DNA of 64,000 nt from the NCBI GenBank assembly GCA_002633005.1, contig NMRA01000312.1, positions 62,001 to 126,000 on the forward strand, written 5' to 3'. The translations under genes were made by a program, and so were the position numbers. The notes beneath the pieces are model-generated. The model searched no databases and was not told where the DNA came from. It worked only from the letters and a program-made list of their open reading frames with translations. The stretch's first letter is position 1, and every line of letters begins with the position of its first letter. This document shows, piece by piece, positions 34,901 through 46,900 of the stretch. The stretch is from Phoronis australis. Its lineage: Eukaryota; Phoronida; Phoronidae.

Positions 34901-37900
34901 ATCTGCTTTCTTAGCCCATATAAGTGTGGTTAGATAGAGACAGATCAGTGCCACCATAACAGAGAAGATGACAGGGTTACTGTCAAGTTTGAGGAAAGCA
35001 GAGTCTGCAGGGTTGATTGTGTTCATCGGTACCTGGTGTTAGAACAGAGTGCATGATACACTGCAAATGGTGGACTCAATATTCACTAGGTGGCGTTGAT
35101 GAGTACTGGGTCTGTTTTCATTATAATGCGACAACAGAAAATTGTTAGCCTACAAGTGACACTTGTAGGATATCAACTGTCTCACATGGCTGGAAGCTTG
35201 CAAATAATACAGATGACCAAGATTGCTTTACTTCTGCCACTCTGAAACCTCACTGTATCTAATAACAGGGAACTGTTCCACTCAAAAATCAAGCTACTGC
35301 GTAATTTAGGAGTATATTAAGTTGATATTGTACAAAAGTTTTTGAAAAATATTATGTTCTTATGGTAAAAGATTTCCTATGAAACATGAGTTACACACAG
35401 ATTACGATTTGTGTAAAAACAAAATTCAAATTTTTAGCTCATATGTTATAATTGTGGATTCAGTCTAAGGTATTTAGTACAACTGCTAATCAAAATGCTT
35501 AGTAAAAGGAACACGCAATGCTCAATCACAATACAAACATTGATTCCTTTATTGTCCACAAGGTTAAAAAAAGTACAGTCGGTTCTGGTCTGTGATTTCT
35601 TTGAAAATAGAGTCGGCGGTCCAGTATTTTTTTAGCCGCTCACCTCATCAAGAACACTTCACCTTAGACGAGCCTTGCTTACCCTTGCTTACATGCCTTT
35701 TCAAAAACACGGAAACCTTGGCTGAAACTGATGTTTTTTTGGTCACAAAATGAGTCGAGGTCCAGAGCAGAACCCAGCTTTTATCATTATAACTATCAGC
35801 AACTCCCAACAAAATGAACATTCATTTAGTGTAATTGTAACGGAAGTGTGACAAACCTTTCAACGTCTCCTGAAATAGGCTTTCATAACCCATTAGTTTA
35901 TGTTCATATTACATATCAATCATTTCACCTTGAATGCGGCACCAAACGCAGCTGGCTTCTTCTTGACTACTGGTCTGACCATGTTGGGGTCAACCTCTCG
36001 CCGGACTCTCGTAGGATCTTCTTGGTAGTCAGGCGGCTTGGGCGGGGTAAGAAAGGAGCAGATGCAGTGAGTCTTGTAGGGGGTTGTCAATGGGCCAACC
36101 TGCCATGGAGAAATGAAGTGATTACAAACCTTTCCATGATGATTAGCATAAAGTGTCATACCAGCAAGACATGCTGTTTTATATTTACTGATAGATTGTT
36201 AACAAGACTGTATGTTCTTTAAAACACACAGCAGTCCACAGCTTTGTTGAAATTCCTTCAGCTATAGGGGAATGTTTTTGGAAACCAGAAGTTAATAATT
36301 AACCTTTAATCAATTTTCTGGAAATTTAGTAAAAAAATGGTGATTTTTGTGTGAATTGTTTTCCATCACTGCCTACAATATGTAGCCATCTAGTAGATGA
36401 TTGTGAGAATGAATAGGCTGGGTGTAAAGCTCTTATGAACCTGCCCGCTTTTGATTTAGATAAATAACCATGATTATAAAATTGGACTCAAATTGTCTTT
36501 TATGCAGATTATAAGTGATTTCTAGGCTTTGCATGAAATGCGTGATAACTAGTGCTTGAGACCAGATTCAATAGGTTAGTTTGAATGCGATGGTTATTTT
36601 TTTGCTGAGCCCGGACTCAAGCAATAACAAATGATATTTTCTTTTCTGAGCCCGAAAACCACTTCTGGTCTGTGCAGGAAACAATGTGACCGTAATTTTG
36701 TAATACGGTAAGTGAAAAAATCAAGTTTTTTTTGGCCAGAAAGCTGGACCATGGCATCTTTAAATGAAATGGTTAGTTTTCATTCCCGCAATACAGCAGA
36801 CAACAAATAAATGTACAGCACTGACCTCGCATCCATCTGTCTCCCATTGTTGAGTATAATCACTGAAGTACTTGCACTGTGCAGTGTAGGCCACAACTTT
36901 GTAGTAGACAGGGCCAGCGAATGGGTCCAATGGTTCCACTGTAGTGACATCTGGTGGTGCTGCAGTGGTCATATCTGTGCCAACAAAAAATGCAGACTCA
37001 AAGACTGACTACTTCTTGCAACAATTCCCAAAACATAACATTCCACGCATTAACTCATCAAGTATTTAAGGATTCACTGACAATATTCACTTCGGTCTTC
37101 ATGTACGCACAGTAAGATCATGATAAAACCTCTAATAAAAGTGATAATGTTACAAAGCCAAGTGAACCTATTGCGGGAAAACTCAGTACCAAGAGTACAG
37201 GCAGTGTTGCCACTAACACCAGCCCCATGATCCCAATTTCCAAAGAAGCAGACAGTAGGTCATAAAAGTTAAGCCACAGTTTGTTGTCTGTCTTATCCGT
37301 ATCGCAACTACTATGAGTCATAATGGAGTTAGGAAATTGAGTACAGAATGATGCAAAAATAATCAGACAAAATGACTCCATCTAGCTCTTAACAAATTGA
37401 GGCTTCTGTAGCAGTAACATATTATACAGGAATGCATTCAGTAGAGTGATTTTCTTGAAATTCGGCAACAAAATGCAAGACCATAATCACCCATTAAGTG
37501 AAAGGTCAGCATCTTGTGAGCTAGCTCAAGACCTTACTAGAATAAACTAGCAAGATGGCTGCCACTGAGGATGAGGAGATTGGAAAATAACGTGGCTCAC
37601 TATTTCTGTACCATAAGGCAAATGTCTGCTATTATTTACTTGGAGCTAGAGTGGCGTTGCCTTTTAATGATCGTCTCTTCCTGGACAGCCTGCCAGTGGT
37701 TGTTGATGAAGATTCGGATGTTGTGAAGTCAGTGGCTTCAGTTGTGGCCTCGAAACCACTCTCGGCTGTCGTGGTCTCAGTCGAATTGAGGTCAGGCTTT
37801 TGACTTTTAATACCAAAGTAAATGGTCACCATGGTACCCCTGTAAAGCAGGAAACACGGAACATTATGAGCCATATTTATAAGGCAAAGCAAAAGTTTAT

Positions 37901-40900
37901 TCCAACCTAGACTGCAGCTAGAACTAATGACATATTTTTACATGATATATCCCATATTTCATGGCACTCAAAGTCCTTATGGCCCTAATGAAAAACTATT
38001 ACGGATTTTTCAATGTAATTCTAAGCTTAAATTTTAAAGAAATGTTCGATTTAGACTTTTTCATCATGTGCTCTGCATTGGACAATCATCGAAAATATTA
38101 TTAAAAATACTAAAATCAACACCATATCTGAGATCTAAACGCAAAGATAATGTCACTGTTTTTATCAAGCATTAATAAAACAAATACTCTAAAACAATTA
38201 AAGTATCATTATTTTACTTGTTAATGAATTTGTTGGACTTGAAACAAGTATCCAAATCAGGTGTTCCCGTGGGGCCAGTAGGCTTCTTTTTCGGTGGTTC
38301 GCTAGTAGTGGATGCAGTACTGTTTTCACTGCCAGTCGTCGTCGTCGTCGGGGCAACGGTGGTAGTAACTTCTGATTCTACTTCCAGGGGTAGGCTGCAG
38401 TTGAACGAGTGATTGGTCATGGTCGGGACAAAGTTTATACCGACGTAGATGGTGAACCGTGTCCTGGGCAAAGTGAGAAAGATATCATCTCCCGTGATAC
38501 TTGCTCTTGTTGTGGCAAGATTTTCTGCTGGATTTTGCCCTGGGGTGGCAGTGGATGTGGCTTCGGCCGTCGTCGTCAAGGGTGTAGTGCTTGATGCAGC
38601 TCTTGTTGTCCAATACTCATTTGTGATGTTCATGCTTGATATGCTGATGTTACGCTTTGGAGGTTTTGTGAAAGGTGACATGGTTGTGAAGCCTGTCGGC
38701 GACTGCGGGTCACGGGTCATAGGTCGACCCGTCGTAGGTCCAATTTTTGTCGTAGACGATGCAGTTGTAGTCCGCCATGACGGAGCCTGTGTCGTAGTTG
38801 GGATATTAAAAGTACTGCTGTATGTGCTTGAGAAGTAAGAGATGGTCGTTACAGGGCCAGTAGTGGTCGTAGTATAGTTTGTTACCGTTGAATTCGATGC
38901 CGTCTCATTCGTGTCATTTCGTGGTGGCAATGTTTGGAGCACATTTATATGCAGAGAACTTTTCCCTGGAATCATGATCTTGTGTATAACCATGCCGTCA
39001 CCATCCCGGGTGTAATCAATGACGGGATCCAGTGTCACGGATGACGCATCTCTAGTGATGACGATGTGGGTGGGGTCAGTCGTGTTTTCAGCCTCAACAG
39101 AGCTGCCTGTATCGTCAGTCACACTCAACATCACAACGTTACCGTCTACGTCCAACGTCTCGTTACCCTGCTGGCCGGGGAACGGGCTCTTCTTAGCACG
39201 CACAACCTACATCAAAAAGATTTTTCTTACATAAAAAGAAGAATTCTCATGCAGATGCAATATGATTTATATCATAGCCAAATTTATACAAAATATCACC
39301 ACTATAGGATACAATATGTATACAAAATATCACCACATGACTATAGGATACAATATGTATACAAAATATCACCACTACAGGATACAATATGTATACAAAA
39401 TATCACCACTATAGGATACAATATGTATACAAACTATAACCAATAAAGGATTCAATATGTTGGAAATAGGAAATTTCATTCTAATTGCCTTAGTGTGTGC
39501 CTCCAGATTTGCGCTACCGTTTTGAAGTTTATCAATAACACCAGACAGAATTTTGAAAAACTGGGGATTCACAACTACGTGATATGACCTAGAAAAAATT
39601 ATTTTAGTTTGAAATCAGTGAGAATTTATCGTAAGGCTTCGACTACAAACATTGAAGCTCCTGACGTAATTCAAGATAATGGAGAGTAGTTTCAAATGAC
39701 CAGTCAGAACAGTTTGCTTTGACACTGAAAGGTGAAGCAGTGACCCACCCAATGCCTCTGAAATAGAAAACTGTTCACTCTGTCTAACAGATAGAAATTA
39801 CCAAGTAACTGCAACATATAGAGGGCACTCGGACATAGAACAGTCTGCTAAAATATTTTACATTGTGCAGGTACAGGGTGACCATGAAATAAACCCACAC
39901 ATTGCTAAGATTAACACTGAATGGAAAGACCATACACAGACTGATTGAAGTATAAATCAACCAAATTTGAAAAAAATCAATGGATTTAATAATGTGCTGA
40001 TCATTTGGTTTAGGGCTTTTTAAGTCAATGTGTATGGGAACATTGTTGAAAAATTTCAGACTGGAGTAATAACCAATCATGCGCAGACAATACTACTTAG
40101 ACAGACTGTTGTCTGAATTTATTACATATTTAAAGGAGAATGCCACCTAAAAACAACCTATTTTGTATCAATTTAGATCGAGGAGTTCCACTCAATAACA
40201 GCAAGCTCAGTTGTTTTACCTGACACTTGACGGGAGACGGAGGTGTTGAAACTAACCAATGACGTAATCGGTTCGAACGCAGTCTGTTGCTCGTCTGTTC
40301 AGCCGTTCACAACACGCTTACTGGTGTCAACTTATCACTTGAATTCATCGTTTTACACCAATAAATCATCAAAATTCGATGTAAAACCCTTACAAATACA
40401 TCAAGTTCTTGAACAAACGCGTTGTTTTATTTCACTGTTATGGATTTATAAGTATTTGAACATACCGTAGCCGACAGAGTTCGGTAGGCCAATTTACCAT
40501 AAACGTCAACATGGCAACTCGCAATGGCCGACTTAGACGACAGCTCATCTGATGAAGACTTTACAGGTGGATCGTTAGGTTTTGCAGGCTATCAGTTCGA
40601 ACCGCAATACACTGATCAAGAAATACTAGAGAGGCGCCATGAGCATACACAGGCAACGGAACATACGAATAGTTCTTTGATAAGCTGGCAATCATCAGAG
40701 AAATCACAGTCGACGAAATATCGGCCACAGACACGGAGATGTTTCGCGGCCTCATACTTGCTAATAACAGCGTACTTTTCATTCTTCACTACTGCGAGCC
40801 ACTTCCTAAGCAATTTGGGTTCTCGAGGAAGTCGAAAAAACGACATACCTGTTTTCCTCACAGCTCCATAGTTCGGGCAAGCAGGAATGACACATCGCAA

Positions 40901-43900
40901 TATAGCGGAATTCACTCTGCAGATGAACCACTGACGTCATAACGTGGAGTTGTCATGAGTACTCGATTAGGACCTCAGGGGTCTCACGCTCCACCGGCTT
41001 ATCTACACTAATTTTAAAAGGCTTTGTCCAGTCACGCGTAGTGGCCTATTGCATTCATATACAAGGGAGTAGGACATTCTAACTGACCACAATGGTCAAC
41101 AAAGCTGCATAATACTACCCTGGCTTCTCAGAGCATTTGATATTCACAGAACATTCGAAATGAGTGGAGGGCACACTAATAAATGCTCTGGAGGGGCCCT
41201 TAAATCCAGTAAGGTCATAAGCTGTTGAGCAGAAAAAACACTGCTTTTCAAACAAATTTCCAAACACAGTACAGCACTTTCAAACATGATTAAGTGCCAA
41301 AAATACTGGAATTGATACCTGGGCCCTAGCTGTCATTGATCTTTTTAAAGGAAATGGAACTTGAAATTACGTTTGGAATTTTGTACTCTACTTTTGTGCG
41401 AACAGGTGCCTATTATCCTATGCTCCTATACATAATGACTTACGTGGATATTTTATTAGTGATAGTTTACAGTTGATAAGCCCAACAACAATCCAGCACA
41501 ATAAACTGGTATGTTGTGAAATCCATTCTAGTTACTTCAAGAAAAATAAGCAGAGCTTGGAATGAGCAATAACAAAAACAAAAACAGAGAATTTTCCAGC
41601 TGATGTATTATACACAAAAAATAGGTTTGTATGATAGACATTTTTGGCTGTAAGATTTACCTGAACTAAACATTTAATAAAGTCGAAAAATTGATAAAAT
41701 GAGGAAACTGGAAATCAAATAAGAGGAAATCGACACCAAAAAAGAATTCCTCTTAAAGGATGAAAATCTCAAGCCCTGATCAAGTCTGTATTCTCCAGGC
41801 TTCAACGTGTACATAAATGCAACTGTCAAGCAATATTTACGTACTTGAAATTGTCAAGGCGAGCTCTCTGAAATGTAAACAATCACTGTTTTGGTGGTGT
41901 GATTTTAAAACTTATGGTGCTGGTGACCTTGTGCATGTGCAGTGGTGTACCACAACTTACACTCATGTAGTCAGAAGGTCACATCACTGTTTGGAAGGGC
42001 AACATTTTGAGAGGGATCGTTGAGTGTTGCTTAATGCTCAGGACTCAGGAGTTTTAAAATTATGAAGAAATGATATTTCTCTTTATGTTATTTGTACACT
42101 CATATTTCTGTACCTTATCAGTCATAATAAATGACCTTATATCGCCTATCGCGGTCTCCTTTGTATCTCTGGAAACGGAGCTTGCGACGCACCTATTATT
42201 TTCGGGACGTATTCCGAACATAAATGGAAGTTTTGGGAAGCAGTTGAATGAATTAGAAACCAACGATGAAAACATGAAAAGAAACCAAACCCCAAAAAAC
42301 TCTTTAATGGGTGGTTTGAAAAAGAGAAGATAAAAGTAGTGCACTATAGCAAGGGGGTTGGGGGGATCTATAGAAAACAAGGAAATAAAACATAAACAAA
42401 ATTGTTTATGTAAAGAAATGAGAACAAGGTAACAAAGACATGGCTGCAGAATGCTGTCTCCACCTCTTATTAATAAAACTTAAATGGTAATTTAAAACAA
42501 TGGCTTGACATTATTTCATTTGAGAACACCATTTGAAAAATTCTGGATCAGCCACTGGCATTGAAAATCCCAGAGTACCAATTCAATCCGACAACATTGG
42601 ACATGTTACAGTAAATCTACTTTAATTTTTACATAGAACAAAAAACATTGAAGGCACCATGGCAGATTCGTGGAGATGTTTTTTTTTTACAAAGAAACAA
42701 TGTTTCTCTGACTTTAGATGTGGTACAAGTACATAGTCTGTAATTTCATGAACACACAATCCCATGTAAACAAGGTATACTTTATTAATACAGCCAACAG
42801 CATCATGCGAGCATAAGTGATGATAAAAAATACTTACGTTTTTCTTCACCAGGTCCAAGTCCCGAGCCCAACATAGTCAACTGGCTCAGCCTCTCATGAA
42901 TCACGGCTCGACGAGCTGGTCAAACTCAGACAGCCGTCCAGGAAAACTGGCGTGAATTCACGGCGCTGTCATTTACTACCCGCACAGTTGCTTCCGCCCA
43001 ATGGCCGTTTTCGTCAACTACTTGCATTTTCTGTCCATCTTCCATTTTGAAATGGCTACTTTTGAGTTTAGAGCAAAAACAACCACACAGCCATCCTCAC
43101 GTGTTGTACCGGACTCACTACTCACCACCATGCGCGAGTTATGTCCTTATAGACATGTTCACCAAAATGAATTGCTGTTTTACTGCTAAAATATAGCGTA
43201 CGATTTTACTTATATTTCGATAATTTAACAATGTCATGCAAACAGTTTAAAAATGACAATTATTAGTCGATTTTGATGTCTTCCTTTGTTGACAGTGAAA
43301 CGGCATTACTGCGTAGTAATCTTTTGTGACGATTCTCCAGTGTGCAGGGATAGCCTGGACTTAAAGTGAAATATCTCGGCCAAAACTTCATCGATTTTTG
43401 TGACAGAAAAACACTTGTTTTCAGAATTTTACGAGGAATTTGTAATTTGAATTTGTAAATGTAACCGACCAAATAGATCTGTCGACTACAGATCTACCCT
43501 GTGGTTTTTCTCTTGATCCCAGACCGTCCCGAGTTGTTCCAGCAGCCAACTCAGGATGGTCTCTCACGAGGTTTTAGCATTATAGTCGCTGCATCGTTTC
43601 TCACCTTCCTTACAGGTTAACGCGACACCTCTCGGCAAGGTAAGGTCGTCCGTGTGCGAGGCGATGTGGATATAGACTGATTAAGACTGTAAAGAACACT
43701 AATTAAATCGGGTGGCATTCTCCTTTAAGAGTCCTGACCATGGACCATTCATAAATTACTTACGGCTGCTGTGACTGATGAGGCAGTGTCATTTCCTGTC
43801 CCATACATGTCAGTCGCTGTTGGCATGGTGATACCAGAACCACCCTTAGCGTCTAACGATCCTGTGGTTGAGAAAGAAAAAGTCATTGGACAGTGTTATG

Positions 43901-46900
43901 ACAATGAGTCATTGCGACGTTTTTTCATGCAAAGTGTTGGCAGCGATAGTGCTGGACTGGCAGCAACATTGCTGTTTGCGATGTAAGCAGACAACCTGAC
44001 TATTCCAACTAAAAGCTGGAGAATGTTTACTTTTCTTTTTTGAATGCCCAGTAAATTTAGCATAGATAATTTTTTCAACATTTTCAGTAGATTTATATAA
44101 TAATGGAATTACTAATTTAAAAACAGGTGTGGTTCCACAAAGCAGAAGACAAACTGAATGTTGATGCTGAGAGCAAGTTCCGAAATGTTAACCAGTCCAA
44201 ATGGACAATATTCCATTGCTTATCACAATGGCCAAGACATCCACAGATTTGCAGTCCCAGCCCCGTTACACAGCAATATTCTTTTTGCATGAGCACTGAT
44301 GCCAGAAAAAGACAACATAAGTTTCTAATAGTGTTTCAACCTGTCAGACACACAGAGTTTGCATTATGTGATTGGGTAACATCATCACACTTCACGCTTT
44401 TAGAAGAATTGTTAAATATCACAAGCCTTCATAAAACCGACTAAAAACATTCAAAATACATTTCAGATTTTATTTAATAATTGAAAACAAATTGCTAAAC
44501 TGGCCAAAAATGTCTTCAAAACATTCTCCTTTGACAAGTTTGGTCTATAGCAGGTGAAATATTAATTTTTGTCCCTTCTTTCCAAACCTTAAGAACACTA
44601 ACTTCGTAGTAAAGAACATGAATAAGGATCAAGCGTGGTGTTTTTCATAATCAAAATCATCCTGTGATTAAGAAATGTCATGGAGCTTTGTTTTACACTT
44701 GACAATGCTTTACTTACAGATATTCAATTTTTTTTTATATGTTTTTTTTTGTCGTCATACCTTCTACTGAAGCTGCTTTTATCAACCCATACAAACATTA
44801 TAACACCCATCTACATCATACCTCCAGCCAAACTATCAGGGAACCTCTTGTCTGTTATTAAGTCCAATCCATTGGCAGAGATGACGGACGGTTGTTCACC
44901 TTCCACCTTTTTGCCAGAGACAAAACCACTCAGTGACTGAGTCTGCGCCATCAGTTTGTCACGCAGGAACTGATCTTTAGTCTGCAACAAGAAAAAATAG
45001 CATTCCCAAAAAAATTTCGAGGTGACTTCAAAAATCATTTGTAAGACACCTACAGAGAGAAATCATGGCGAGTACCAAAGAAAGAGTGAGTATGTACCAT
45101 TTGCTGATCTATAATTCACACAATGGCATAGCCATGCAATCGCTTTCAGTAGTGGCAATTTTGCTAATCCACAATTATTCAACACAATGACATAGCAACT
45201 CAACCCCTTTCAGTGGCAGCAAGTTTGCTGATGTGAGCTTGAAGGAACATGAGCTCACTTGTTTAACACTTATTGTGAGACCTTACGTGATCTCGCCAAA
45301 CTTGCTAGATACAGGCTTCATTGAACCCACTTCTGTACAGCACTTTAATAGATTTTATTTTGAGTTCTCCTACACAAACCATAATTAAGGTCCTTATCAC
45401 AAAGGGTTAATCTAGTTCAAAAACTTGAAAATATATATCAAATTAAGTAAGATATAACATGGTACAATGTTTACTTCTTTTCTGTTATTAAACTAAAACC
45501 CTTTTTGAGCACAAATTTGTACCTTGGCCGATATCAGAAAATCATCGACTATTCCTGTCTATTTCCATGACCTCAACTACTTGGCATCAGATAAGGAAAG
45601 ATTTCTGAATGACGGCCATGTTTGTCCTTGAAAACGTATTGATATTACCGTGAGGGTATCAGCTTTATTTTTTGATTGTTTTTTATTCTCCTTTTAGTTG
45701 TTATTAAATCAAATCTGATTATCTGTTATCCAAATTTTATCATTCTGTTCTTTGCATATGACAAATTGTGAATACGTCGCATCCCCCGCAGCCAACACTA
45801 TTGAGATGTGATGACTCATCGCGAGGGCACATCAAATTTCAGCAACAATACCCGTTCTGGTAATAAATTAGAGGAAAAAACGTTTCTGAAAATAAAATGT
45901 CTTTTCTTTATTGCCATATTATGAAACTGATGCAAAGTACCAGCAATAGCCATGTGATTACAGACAGTGCATTGCGTACAACTTGGCAGCAAATCAGCAC
46001 CGGCTTTACTGGTCGTTAAAAGAAAAAAACATTCACGCACACCGATGCTTGAACAAACAAAAACACTTTTTTATCCCAAAACAGTGTGCTCCTCACCCGA
46101 ATTGCAGTTACGCGCACCTGTGCTTGATTTTTGCTGCCCTGACACAACAACTGGTGAAGTTTCCCCGGCAGTTGCCTGATGTGTCAGTTTGCAAGGGAAA
46201 TAGTCACATGCTGACTTTTAACTTTCAATTATTAGACAAAATCTAATTTAAAATGTGACAAAAGTTTGCCAACAATAACTCCATTGCCTAAAAATAAACA
46301 TTTTGCAGGAGGGAGTGTAGTGAAATGTAGTGTATGAGCGGAATGTTGGCAAAGGGAAAATATTTTAGTGTTAGGAGCATGACGCAGAAGTTTTTGATCT
46401 CTTGATCACACGAATTTCATCTATTCAAAGCCCGCGGAGCTAATTAATGTGTCCATCCTGTGCCGGGCAGCAGTGATGTCCGCGGCCAGGCGGCCGCACC
46501 CTGGTAATGGCTTACACGAATGCTTCAGGCTGAATGAAAATTCTTCGGTTTAATTTAAACTATTTGGCGACATATCAAGTTTTCTTTGTGAAGTTATTTC
46601 TCCACCAGTTATTTTCACAAGTTGTCAGAAAATTCTTACTGTATAGCAATTTTACTCAGTTATTCTGATCTTGCATGCTAATGAATCTCACTTCCGACTT
46701 AGCGACAAATCTAAAATGTCAGAGTATCACTCGACTCCAGTTCGGGACAAGTGAGGGATTTTCATGAATTTTTCGCATATGGATTTCATTAGGATTAATT
46801 GATAGGTACTGATGGATTTGTTGTAAAATGTTCTAACCATCTAATAAGGGTTTAAAACGTGTCCTAACACGTATTTCATTACACGCACATGTAGACTAGA

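Larger units (their letters stand above)
40134..43724. mobile_element. Kolobok-type DNA transposon (3.59 kb), non-autonomous or decayed
   Basis: Bounded by a perfect 14-bp terminal inverted repeat AGGAGAATGCCACC (40134-40147; reverse complement 43711-43724) and a TTAA target duplication (40130-40133 and 43725-43728). TTAA targets plus a THAP-type finger inside are the hallmarks of the Kolobok superfamily; piggyBac also uses TTAA but lacks THAP. No full transposase is present. The THAP segment lies 0.8 kb from the left end, reading outwards, leaving only ~0.5 kb for a catalytic domain. It sits inside the intron between polycystin exons 16 and 17. Confidence 0.75.

Noticed and set aside
38449-38838. 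Val/Gly-rich plus-strand protein
   Set aside because: Antisense of the Thr-rich mucin exon; the composition follows from ACN/GTN codons.
42622-42858. Minus-strand frame inside the transposon as a transposase part
   Set aside because: No transposase motif; it contains ordinary low-complexity sequence.
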